Positions 9,015 to 16,828 of a stretch of 64,000 nt of DNA are shown here, one piece after another. Both the position numbers and the translations under genes were made by a program. This DNA comes from a bacterium 1XD21-70 (GTDB lineage Bacteria; Bacillota; Clostridia; Lachnospirales; Lachnospiraceae): positions 186,001-250,000 of the forward strand of contig RAYB01000002.1 in the NCBI GenBank assembly GCA_003669055.1, read 5' to 3'. A model generated the notes under the pieces. The model saw only the letters and a list, made by a program, of their open reading frames with translations. It made no database searches and was not told the origin of the DNA. The stretch's first letter is position 1, and every line of letters begins with the position of its first letter.

Positions 9015-9314
9015 ATGATCAAACACATTGTATTTTGGAAAATCCACAAGGACGGGACACAGGAAGAACGCCGGCAGGCCATTGACGCATTCCGCAGCAA
9101 AACAGAATATTTAAAGAGCGTCATCCCCCAGATCCGCCAGGCCGCGGTAGGCAGCAATATCAATTCCGGCGATGTCTTCCATGTATGTATCGACTCCCTT
9201 TTTGACTCCGTGGAGGATCTTGAGATCTATATCAACCATCCGGAGCATTTAAAAGTGCGGGAATTCATGAACCAGGTTTCTTACGAAAAGACCGTCTTTG
9301 ACTATGAATTTTAG
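9015..9314 (+). CDS. Dabb (stress-responsive A/B barrel) domain protein
   Basis: 99 residues starting MIKHIVFWKI and containing HVCIDSLFDSVEDLEIYINHPEH, the hallmark of the Dabb dimeric alpha/beta-barrel family (ferredoxin-like fold). The family's functions are diverse and mostly unknown; some members are cyclases or decarboxylating enzymes, and many bacterial ones sit beside sugar catabolism genes. GAAGGAGG gives a strong start. It is divergent from the gntR-mgl operon and shares the operator palindromes, so it is probably co-regulated. No catalytic assignment is possible. Confidence 0.8.
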   Translation: MIKHIVFWKIHKDGTQEERRQAIDAFRSKTEYLKSVIPQIRQAAVGSNINSGDVFHVCIDSLFDSVEDLEIYINHPEHLKVREFMNQVSYEKTVFDYEF

Positions 9315-9360
9315 AGCAGCCCGGCATTCTTTCGCACCGGGGCTTATAAAGCAACAAAAA

Positions 9361-9394
9361 ATCGGTTCCGGCACGCCTTTGTACCGGAACCGAT
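9361..9394 (-). terminator. Rho-independent terminator, minus strand (second of two)
   Basis: ATCGGTTCCGG and CCGGAACCGAT form a perfect 11-bp stem, followed on the minus strand by TTTTTTG. It is preceded (minus-strand sense) by a C-rich 25-base segment, at 9395-9419, that is repeated at 9542-9566. Confidence 0.7.
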
Positions 9395-9566
9395 CAAAAA
9401 GGGGAGGATAAGTATTTCTTTTTTCTTTGGTACTAATCTCATTATCCCCTCCAAATGGGAATTTATTCATAAAAAAATAAAAACCTGAAAATTTTCTTAA
9501 AAATACCCTGCCCGCTGCATCAGATGCAACGGACAGGGTACCAAAAAGGGGAGGATAAGTATTTCT
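9395..9566 (-). repeat. 25-bp direct repeat pair, each just upstream of a terminator hairpin
   Basis: The same 25 bases (plus-strand core AAAAAGGGGAGGATAAGTAT) occur at 9395-9419 and 9542-9566. Read on the minus strand each copy gives ATCCTCCCC followed at once by a different terminator stem (9361-9394 and 9504-9540). The CCUCCCC is complementary to Shine-Dalgarno sequences, as in CU-rich small RNAs. Between the copies is a minus-strand GGAGGGGATAATG that could pair with the C-rich segment. The rest of 9315-9622 holds no convincing gene. Confidence 0.5.
9504..9540 (-). terminator. Rho-independent terminator downstream of pfp
   Basis: TACCCTG...TGCAT and ATGCA...CAGGGTA form a long stem, followed on the minus strand by TTTTTAAG. 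It lies about 80 bases after the stop codon of the phosphofructokinase gene. Confidence 0.75.
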
Positions 9567-9622
9567 ACTCTTTTATTGAAAGAGCATCGATACATTGTTA
9601 AGTATGGCCACAATCTGCCGAA

Positions 9623-10927
9623 TTATACACCATCCGGAAAAATTTGTTTTCGGTACAGGTACCTGGGAATGCCATCCTCCATAGGCGGGGAAACCGCCCC
9701 CTGGATCAGCGGCAATGCATACTCTGCATATTCCTCCCCCACGTCATTGCCTCCCTCCAGGATCCACGTCTTTGGCACTTTCTTTTCCCGGTTGCAGACC
9801 TTGCCTACATCCACGGCACTATATTCCAATTCATAAAATTCTCCGTTCCCTTTCCGGGAAAAAGCCACCATCACGCCGTTTTCCCCCTTCAAGGCAAAAT
9901 CCACCCCGGCACGCCCGGCCTTCTCGGCCTCCTGCACATCCGTCAGGGAGGCCAGCATCCCGCAGCAGCGCTGCCCTACATTCAGTTCCACTGACCGGAC
10001 TTTGACGCCAAAATTCTCCTTTATGAACCGTTCCAGGACTTTGCCGCATCCGGCCAGCATCTTGTGCCCAAATTGGTCCAGGCCTGCCTCCCCGCCTGCG
10101 CCAGGATCTGCCAAGGCCTCCTTGCCCATACAGGACAACAGATCCCTTTGTCCGTACTCACAGATAAACCTGCCTTCCTTATCTGCAATCCCTTCCGACA
10201 CGCAAACCACCACACTGCGCCTCCTGCCCAGTTCCCGTTCCACATCCCTTGCAAACCCTTCCATGGAGAACGGATGCTCCGGCAGGTAAACCAAGGCCGG
10301 GTTATCCCCCTTATATTTTCTGGCCAGCACCGAGGCCGCTGTCAGCCATCCGGTATGCCGCCCCATCAGTTCAATAATGGTCACCGACTTTTGCTGGTAT
10401 ACGGAAGAATCCAGCACGATTTCCCGCACAGCGGAAGCTGCATACCTGGCGGCGCTCCCGAACCCAGGCGTATGGTCCGTAAGGACCAGGTCATTATCTA
10501 TTGTCTTTGGTATCCCCACAAACCGTATCCGGCTTTGGTTCTGCTTCCCATACCGGGACAGCTTGCTGACCGTGTCCATGGAATCATTGCCCCCGATATA
10601 GAAAAAATACCCGATATCCATCTCCTCCAATTTGGCAAACAGCTGCGGGTAAACCTCCGAGGACATATCTTCCGGCAGCTTATAGCGGCAGGAACCCAGG
10701 TAGGCAGCCGGGGTCACACGGAGCAAATCCAATTCCTTGCTGCCCAGTTCTTCCCCCAGATCCATATACCGCCCTTCCAAAAAGCCTTCTACCCCATGGA
10801 TCATCCCATAGACCTTTCCGATATCACCCTTCCTGGAAAGGCTCTCGCGGACCACTCCGCACAGGCTTGCGTTGATCACTGCCGTGGGTCCGCCCGACTG
10901 GCCGACAATTATATTTTTTAAAGACAT
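9623..10927 (-). CDS. pfp: Diphosphate-dependent 6-phosphofructokinase
   Basis: 434 residues of the PfkA superfamily. N-terminal VGQSGGPTAVIN binds the phosphate donor. The motif GGNDSMDT (Asp where ATP enzymes carry Gly) and PKTIDNDL (Lys where ATP enzymes carry Gly) mark use of pyrophosphate instead of ATP. GRHTGWL follows. The enzyme converts fructose-6-phosphate and PPi to fructose-1,6-bisphosphate and Pi reversibly in glycolysis. GAGGAGG precedes the ATG. It lies last in a minus-strand run behind the SpoIID-domain and AI-2E genes, with a terminator about 80 bases downstream. Confidence 0.9.
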   Translation of the reverse strand: MSLKNIIVGQSGGPTAVINASLCGVVRESLSRKGDIGKVYGMIHGVEGFLEGRYMDLGEELGSKELDLLRVTPAAYLGSCRYKLPEDMSSEVYPQLFAKLEEMDIGYFFYIGGNDSMDTVSKLSRYGKQNQSRIRFVGIPKTIDNDLVLTDHTPGFGSAARYAASAVREIVLDSSVYQQKSVTIIELMGRHTGWLTAASVLARKYKGDNPALVYLPEHPFSMEGFARDVERELGRRRSVVVCVSEGIADKEGRFICEYGQRDLLSCMGKEALADPGAGGEAGLDQFGHKMLAGCGKVLERFIKENFGVKVRSVELNVGQRCCGMLASLTDVQEAEKAGRAGVDFALKGENGVMVAFSRKGNGEFYELEYSAVDVGKVCNREKKVPKTWILEGGNDVGEEYAEYALPLIQGAVSPPMEDGIPRYLYRKQIFPDGV

Positions 10928-10960
10928 GCCAATAATCCTCCTCGTTCTTCGTTCGTGCTT

Positions 10961-13273
10961 TTATCCAGATGCCTTGTACGTCTCCACGGACACCCCGTCA
11001 TAAAAAAACTTCAGGATCTCCTCGTACCCCATCCCCTCTTTTGCCATGCCCTGGGCTCCGTTCTGGCTCATCCCGACCCCGTGCCCGTAGCCGCCGCCAT
11101 AAATCTTAAAAAGCGCCACCCCATCGCTGTCCATGCCTGCCGCCTCAATACTCAAAAAGCCGCTGGGCAGGGAACTCCAGCCGGTCGTCGTGCCGCCGTC
11201 CTTGCGGTGGATCGTCAGGCTCGCATCCCCCAGCACCGACCGGATCTTCTCCTGTCCTGATATCGTCCTCTCGCCGTCGCTCCCCTTGACTGTCAAAACC
11301 TGCGCCACTCCGCCGGACCCCCTCTCGGTGACCCGCAAAGATTCCACCGTCCCCACACCGCCGATATTCGCAGTGAGGATGTCTGCCCTGGTCGTCACGT
11401 TCCAGCGGTAGAACGGAAACGACGAATCGTACGCCGGGTAGTCCATCCGCTTGATAAAGGCCGCAAACTCATCATTGGAACCAAACTCCAAAGCCCTCCG
11501 CCCCGGCTGCAGCGTCACCCCTTTCAAATAAGGGGTAAGCCCCGGGTCGCTCCCCCACACACTGCTGTCCGCCGTGGTTCCACAGGAGGTGGAAAAATAA
11601 TAGGTAGTGACCGGCTGCCCTTCATACAGCAGCATTTTCCCATACGTCTCATCCACTGCCGCCGCCGTATTCGCATCCCCGGCCACATTATTGTAAACCT
11701 GGAAATTTGTGCTGTCGTCCACATGGGCCCCGTACTGGCTGTAAGTATTGCTCTTGATCTGCATATAGGCATAAGTCCTGGCGCAGACCGCCTGCGCTTT
11801 CAGCGCCTCTTTCTCATAAGACGGCGGCATCTCGCTGGGAATCACCTTTTTCAGGTAGTCCTCCAGGTACAGTTCATTGACCAGGACGAGGCCCTCCCCG
11901 GAATCCACCACTTCCAGCCTCCCCCCGTAAGACGGCTGGACCTCCCCCCGCTTAAGGGAACAGACCCGGATCTCACCGCCATCGGCAGCCGTCACGACCA
12001 TCCGCCCGTCTGCAAGCCGCCCGTCTCCCGGCAGGATAGTAAACTCCTCCCCTGCCTTGACCTCAAGCACCTGGTCTTTCCAGGACACGGTAAGAGGGCC
12101 GTCCCCGGCCAGCGTCACCTGGCCGTGGTGAATCCCTTTAAACCCTTCGGTCATCAAGAGCACCCGGATCATCCCGGCATCAAACTCCCGCACAGCCAGC
12201 ACCGCACAGATCTTGCCTCCGGCGGCTACAAATTCCTGGATGTCATAGCCGATCAGCAGATCCTCCGGCTCCATCCGCTCCAATCCCCCATATGTCTTTA
12301 AAATCTTATACTCCTCGTCTAAGGGAACCACCCCATAGCCCTCAATCTCTACGGCTCCCTCCCGGACAGATAGAAGCTTCCCCGAAAAACGTTCCTTTTT
12401 CACCAGAACCTTGGTTATCTTGCCATTCACCAGCTGGATATCCGCAAGATTATGTAAGTACGCCTCCGTCTTTTTCGACTTTTTGGCAAAGGGGATCCGC
12501 CGTTTAATGTCCCCTACATAAACCTCAAGTTCCTCCTCATCCCCGTCAAGCATCCATACATTGCGGTATGTCACCTCCTGCCCTTTGTCTTCGAGCACAT
12601 GGATAATCTCGCTGCCCCGCATATACACCTCAAGTTCATGGTCAATATATGCATCCAATGCCAGCCCCGCAAACCCCATCTCCCCCCGGTTCGTATGCGC
12701 TACCCAAGAAGGGGTTCCCGGCACATTGTCAAGGGTGCCGTAAATACAGATATTCCCCCGCTCCACCTTCCCGGACACCTCCTGGAGCCGGAGCAGGGAA
12801 TCGTAAAGCAGCCACCACATTTCTTCCGGGTATGGTTTTTCCCGGTTCTTTTTCGTCACGGATACCCGCTTCCCCAATTCCGGCGATAACGCACCCGCAA
12901 TCCGTGCCGCCTCCTGGTAGGTCAGCTTCCCCTGCGCCGCCTCTTTTGTCGCCGGAGTCTCCTCCTCCGACAAGAAACCGTTTTCATATAAATAATCCAT
13001 ATAAGGGACATACCATCCATCCAAGTCTTTCGCCGGGAAGCGGGAGGCCTTGTAGGTCTCCTGCCACTGTGCAAACCCCTCCGGGTCCTGCAAGGCCATC
13101 ACCACGGATTTTACTGCCAATGCCCGCGAAATCCCTTCCCCGTCCTGGTCATGGCGCAGTATGACTGCCACCAGCAAAGCCACGAACAAAGGGACTGCTA
13201 TCACCCAGCCGACCAATGCCCTCTTCCTGATCAGATGCTTTCTATTTTTCAACGTAAGTCCTATTCTCCTCAT
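10961..13273 (-). CDS. SpoIID/LytB domain protein, membrane-anchored
   Basis: About 770 residues. A single hydrophobic segment (WVIAVPLFVALLVAVIL) near the N-terminus suggests an anchor or signal. A long unassigned region of about 400 residues follows. The SpoIID domain is C-terminal: YLKKVIPSEMPPSYEKEALKAQAVCARTYA, then TTYYFSTSCGTTADSS and GYGHGVGMSQNGAQGMA. SpoIID is a lytic transglycosylase acting on denuded glycan during engulfment; longer vegetative paralogues are common in clostridia. ATG 13273 is used; a TTG at 13252, behind AGGA, is also possible. It overlaps the AI-2E gene, implying coupling. Confidence 0.82.
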   Translation of the reverse strand: MRRIGLTLKNRKHLIRKRALVGWVIAVPLFVALLVAVILRHDQDGEGISRALAVKSVVMALQDPEGFAQWQETYKASRFPAKDLDGWYVPYMDYLYENGFLSEEETPATKEAAQGKLTYQEAARIAGALSPELGKRVSVTKKNREKPYPEEMWWLLYDSLLRLQEVSGKVERGNICIYGTLDNVPGTPSWVAHTNRGEMGFAGLALDAYIDHELEVYMRGSEIIHVLEDKGQEVTYRNVWMLDGDEEELEVYVGDIKRRIPFAKKSKKTEAYLHNLADIQLVNGKITKVLVKKERFSGKLLSVREGAVEIEGYGVVPLDEEYKILKTYGGLERMEPEDLLIGYDIQEFVAAGGKICAVLAVREFDAGMIRVLLMTEGFKGIHHGQVTLAGDGPLTVSWKDQVLEVKAGEEFTILPGDGRLADGRMVVTAADGGEIRVCSLKRGEVQPSYGGRLEVVDSGEGLVLVNELYLEDYLKKVIPSEMPPSYEKEALKAQAVCARTYAYMQIKSNTYSQYGAHVDDSTNFQVYNNVAGDANTAAAVDETYGKMLLYEGQPVTTYYFSTSCGTTADSSVWGSDPGLTPYLKGVTLQPGRRALEFGSNDEFAAFIKRMDYPAYDSSFPFYRWNVTTRADILTANIGGVGTVESLRVTERGSGGVAQVLTVKGSDGERTISGQEKIRSVLGDASLTIHRKDGGTTTGWSSLPSGFLSIEAAGMDSDGVALFKIYGGGYGHGVGMSQNGAQGMAKEGMGYEEILKFFYDGVSVETYKASG

Positions 13274-14486
13274 CGATATAATCCAGCTTTCCATATTGCC
13301 CGATGTCTGCGGAAAGCCGCTTCTTTTCCAGGAGCCATGTGATAAGTTCCCGCACAAGCTTATAAAATACCGCAAATGTAGGCACCCCGATAATCATGCC
13401 CACAAAACCAAACAGCCCGCCAAACAGCAGGATCGAAAACAATACCCAAAAACTCGACAGGCCTGTAGAATCCCCCAGGATCTTCGGCCCCAAAATATTG
13501 CCGTCAAATTGCTGCAGCAGCAGGATAAAGCCCAAAAACCAAAAGCACTTTACAGGGCTGGCCAAAAGGATCAGAAACGCACTGGGTATGGCTCCGATAA
13601 ACGGGCCGAAAAAGGGGATCACATTCGTCACGCCCACGATCACGCTCACCAGCAGCACATATGGCATCTTCATAAAATTCAGCAGCACAAAGCACAATAT
13701 GCCGATAATCAGGGAGTCTAAAAGCTTCCCAATAATAAAACCGCCAAATACCTTGTGTACATACCTGCCCTCTTCCAATACTTTATTCGCAATCTTTAGC
13801 GGAAATACGCCGTAAAGGATCATTTTCACCTGGGTCAGCAGCTTTTCTTTCATATTCAGCAGGTATACCATCACAATGACCCCAATCAGCAGGTTTTTCA
13901 AGGCATTAATCATGCTGAAAATGCCGCTTGACAAACCGCTGATAAAACCATATATCTTGTCCATATTCGGGATGACATCACTGCTCAGCCAGCCTTGCAG
14001 CTGCGAAACTGCCATGCCGTAATATTCCATCACGATCGCTTCCAGGTCCGGGTTGTCCTCCAGCACCCGCTCCAGCCATACCTGCAGGTTATATATGCTG
14101 GTCGGAAGCGCTTCGATAACCCCTTTCACACTTTCCCACAGCTGCGGCAGCAGCATCAGCGTCAGCCCCGTCACCACCGCAACCAGCACCGACACGCTTG
14201 CCAGCGTAGCCGCAAACACGGCCAGAGACTCCACAGCCTTTGCAGAAGCAGAGGTTTTTCCCATGCCTGCCGAAACCGCAGCCTTTACGTGGTTATAAAT
14301 CGGCGCCAGCAAATAAGCCATCACCGCGCCATAGGTAATCGGTGCCAGGATACGGAAAAACACGCGGGCCGCCCCCATCACCTGCTCTATCTTTATAATG
14401 AAAAAAATAAGGCCGATCAGCAGCGCCAATACGACAAATGCCGTCACGCCCCAATAAATATACCTTTGGTATTTCTCATGCTTCAT
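13242..14486 (-). CDS. AI-2E family transporter (PF01594)
   Basis: About 414 residues with seven to eight predicted membrane segments, including a first one at VTAFVVLALLIGLIFFIIKI and the conserved block NVIPFFGPFIGAIPSAFLI near residue 300. The family was named for autoinducer-2 export in E. coli, but many members are Na+/H+ antiporters or have no known substrate. The start at 14486 follows GGAG at five bases; an upstream ATG at 14540 lacks a site. It is the first gene of a minus-strand set with the SpoIID-domain gene and pfp. Confidence 0.88.
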   Translation of the reverse strand: MKHEKYQRYIYWGVTAFVVLALLIGLIFFIIKIEQVMGAARVFFRILAPITYGAVMAYLLAPIYNHVKAAVSAGMGKTSASAKAVESLAVFAATLASVSVLVAVVTGLTLMLLPQLWESVKGVIEALPTSIYNLQVWLERVLEDNPDLEAIVMEYYGMAVSQLQGWLSSDVIPNMDKIYGFISGLSSGIFSMINALKNLLIGVIVMVYLLNMKEKLLTQVKMILYGVFPLKIANKVLEEGRYVHKVFGGFIIGKLLDSLIIGILCFVLLNFMKMPYVLLVSVIVGVTNVIPFFGPFIGAIPSAFLILLASPVKCFWFLGFILLLQQFDGNILGPKILGDSTGLSSFWVLFSILLFGGLFGFVGMIIGVPTFAVFYKLVRELITWLLEKKRLSADIGQYGKLDYIDEENRTYVEK

Positions 14487-14572
14487 AACTGCTCCTTTCC
14501 TTTTTTCCAATCTGCCCCTGCCTTTATTATTCCCAGGCATGCCTATAGATTACCACAGATTGGCAAAAAGAT

Positions 14573-14596
14573 AAAGCAGCGATTTCTCGCTGCTTT
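14573..14596 (-). terminator. Terminator of the 6S RNA transcript
   Basis: AAAGCAGCGA and TCGCTGCTTT form a perfect 10-bp stem with a four-base loop, followed on the minus strand by ATCTTTTT. It starts about ten bases after the end of the 6S closing stem and lies upstream of the AI-2E gene. Confidence 0.75.
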
Positions 14597-14603
14597 CATC
14601 TTT

Positions 14604-14785
14604 TGTAATCCCAGAAATGCCGGTCTTACTTATTGACTCCTAGCCGTTGCTAGGTGGGCAACCTCACGTAAGCTTCTGCCTTCCACTCACCGGAGGCCTG
14701 ACATCCACTCACAAATATTGGAATCCCTATGTCACAGATGTAGGTTCAAAATTGGTAAGGTTGTCGAGCATTCCCAGGAATTACA
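14604..14785 (-). ncRNA. ssrS: 6S RNA candidate (SsrS)
   Basis: No long ORF is convincing here. On the minus strand the two ends, TGTAATTCCTGGGAATGC and GCATTTCTGGGATTACA, pair to a long closing stem enclosing about 145 bases. Length (about 182 bases), long-rod shape with internal inverted segments, a dedicated consensus promoter and a terminator immediately downstream all match 6S RNA, which mimics an open promoter and binds the housekeeping RNA polymerase. The identification rests on structure and context rather than an alignment. Any other stand-alone structured RNA is the alternative. Confidence 0.68.
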
Positions 14786-14806
14786 TCCCGCTCTCTTATG
14801 AAAATG

Positions 14807-14835
14807 ATTATACAACAGATAATGGGGTTTTTCAA
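14807..14835 (-). promoter_or_regulatory. Strong promoter of the 6S RNA
   Basis: On the minus strand TTGAAA (14830-14835), a 17-base spacer and TATAAT (14807-14812) are near consensus. The predicted start is about 14800, roughly 15 bases before the closing stem. No ribosome site or ORF follows, as expected for an RNA gene. Confidence 0.75.
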
Positions 14836-15046
14836 GTTCCTTTTCTTGCCATTATGAAAAAAATATGTTACGTTGGTATCATCCCCTGATTTTGTGAGAT
14901 GATCTGTTGTCAGACGCGCATTAATTTATGAGGCGTATGCAGAACATATGTTGGTTAAATTCATGTGCATATGGCAGAAAAGCAGCCACCAAAGCAGGGG
15001 CAGGAAAGATTCCGAAAATGCATACTTATAAAGAGGAGGAACTCCC

Positions 15047-15973
15047 GTGAATCCATTGACGGATATTTTGAATTCTTCCCTGGAGGCTTGCCAGCTCTGC
15101 CCGAGGAAATGCCGTGTGGACCGCACCAAAAGCACAGGCTTTTGCGGGTGCACCGGCCAGATGAAGGCGGCACGCGCCGCGCTGCACCATTGGGAGGAGC
15201 CCTGCATCAGCGGGCCAAGAGGCAGCGGCGCCGTGTTCTTTTGCGGCTGCACCCTGCGCTGCTGTTTTTGCCAGAACCACGCCATCAGCCAGGGAAACCA
15301 TGGAAAGGAACTGACCTCCGCCCGGTTAGCGGATATCTTCCTCCGGCTCCAGGATGAGGGCGCCCATAACATCAACCTGGTCACCGCCACGCAGTACCTG
15401 CCGCAGATCCTCCCTGCCCTTGACAAAGTCCGCCACCGGCTTTCCCTTCCCATCGTTTATAATTGCGGCGGATATGAACGCCCGGAGGTAGTCCGGGCGT
15501 TAAAAGGCTATGTGGACATCTGGCTGCCGGACCTAAAATACTATGACCCCGCCTTGTCCGAACGCTATTCTTGTGCCGGCGACTATTTTGAGGTTGCCTC
15601 ACAGGCCGTCTCTATGATGGTTGCCCAGGCAGGAGCCCCTGTCTTCCACAATGAGGGCGGCATCCCCATTATGGACCGGGGCGTCATCATCCGGCACCTG
15701 GTTCTGCCCGGACATAAAGAAGATTCCATCCGCCTGCTTTGCTGGATGGCCGGATCCCTTCCCAAAGGGCAGTACCTCATCAGCCTGCTAAGCCAATATA
15801 CCCCTTTTTACAACAGCCGCCTATACCCCAATCTGAACCGGCGCGTCACTTCCTACGAATACCAGAAAGTAGTAAAGGCCGCTATCGGGCTTGGGCTGGA
15901 ACAGGGATTTATGCAGAAAAAAAGCAGCGCCGCAGAAGAATATACGCCGCCCTTTGACCTCTCCGGGTTATAA
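15047..15973 (+). CDS. Radical SAM protein, COG1313/PflX-like
   Basis: 308 residues with a GTG start behind GAGGAGG. The radical-SAM cluster motif is CTLRCCFC (C-x3-C-x2-C, near residue 69). It is preceded by a cysteine-rich N-terminus (CQLCPRKC, CGCTGQ), as in COG1313 proteins. These resemble pyruvate-formate-lyase activases, but their target is unknown. Downstream pieces such as YNCGGYE and DIWLPDLKYYD are typical of the family. It is a lone plus-strand gene between the 6S RNA and flotillin, so context gives no hint of function. Confidence 0.85.
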   Translation: MNPLTDILNSSLEACQLCPRKCRVDRTKSTGFCGCTGQMKAARAALHHWEEPCISGPRGSGAVFFCGCTLRCCFCQNHAISQGNHGKELTSARLADIFLRLQDEGAHNINLVTATQYLPQILPALDKVRHRLSLPIVYNCGGYERPEVVRALKGYVDIWLPDLKYYDPALSERYSCAGDYFEVASQAVSMMVAQAGAPVFHNEGGIPIMDRGVIIRHLVLPGHKEDSIRLLCWMAGSLPKGQYLISLLSQYTPFYNSRLYPNLNRRVTSYEYQKVVKAAIGLGLEQGFMQKKSSAAEEYTPPFDLSGL

Positions 15974-16013
15974 CGGAACATTTGCTTGGATGGACATTCC
16001 CCCAACCGCCGAG

Positions 16014-16057
16014 AAAGCCGGATACCAACAATTATTTCCCTGTTGATATCCGGCTTT
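16014..16057 (+). terminator. Terminator-like hairpin after the COG1313 gene
   Basis: AAAGCCGGATA...CAACA and TGTTG...TATCCGGCTTT form a long stem about 40 bases after the stop codon. The T-run is part of the stem, so it may act in both directions. Confidence 0.6.
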
Positions 16058-16790
16058 AATGCATGTTGTCCACTGGATTGTACCTCTCTTTTCTCTTTTT
16101 TCCTGCAACAGGCTCCTCTTCCCCTTGGAATCTTCCTGCTGCTTTTTTGTACATATCCTTATGTACTTTTTCTATATGAAGTTGTTCCCTCTGCTCCGGC
16201 AGCCACGCCCTTCGGATATTCTTCCATCTTGCTTTTCTTATTCTGTATTATCCGGTTCTGGAATCCATCGTCCCCACTATACTTTCTCGTCATATAACGG
16301 AACCGATCCTTTTCAGTTCTTGATAATGTCTGTTCTGGATATTTCTCGCCTTTTTGGCGTCTTGCCTCGCAGATTCGTTGTCCTGTGTCCCTGCTTCTCT
16401 AATCAGACAGCAGAAACGAAATTTACGTCTTCGGTGGCCCGTACCTCCTTTGCTTAGATTTTTGAGATTTCCCTTACCTTGGGATTTCTCTTATGAGGAC
16501 TTTTCTCGTCCTCTCTTTTGTTTCTCTCTTGTTTTGTTGTACTTATCATACCAGACATCCTTCTATTTGTCAATACTTTTTTCTAAAAAATTTATTGTTT
16601 TTTGTTAATGAATAATTTGTATATAATTATTTGAATAATTTAAGTTTTTATCACTAATTAAACAAATTTATTTTCCTTTTTCCTTCTGCTTATCTGCTAG
16701 ATTTTGACACAAAATCGTAAATTTACTTAAATTTCGCAAAACTCTATTGCAATATATCATAATTGGCGATAAAATATATTATAATTTGAA
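16058..16790. other. Intergenic stretch with cryptic coding-like segments on the minus strand
   Basis: No complete gene is supported. Reading the minus strand, a GGAGG at about 16450 is followed by short frames in succession: one ending RHYQELKRIGSVI, one starting MTRKYSGDDGF whose ATG overlaps the previous stop, and a third containing EQREQLHIEKVHKDMYKKAAGRF. They look basic and coiled but lack good starts, as in a decayed gene. On the plus strand a hairpin GAGGAC/GTCCTC near 16495 is followed by T-rich sequence. The stretch from 16560 onward is very AT-rich. Confidence 0.35.
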
Positions 16791-16828
16791 TAATCTATAC
16801 AAGCACTTTCACGCGAAAGGAGAAATCT

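Noticed and set aside
12649-13164. Plus-strand open frame opposite the SpoIID-domain gene
   Set aside because: It is proline- and serine-rich low-complexity antisense translation without a ribosome site.
14926-15453. Minus-strand open frame opposite the COG1313 radical SAM gene
   Set aside because: It is antisense to a gene with a strong ribosome site and the Cys motif, and has no domain of its own.
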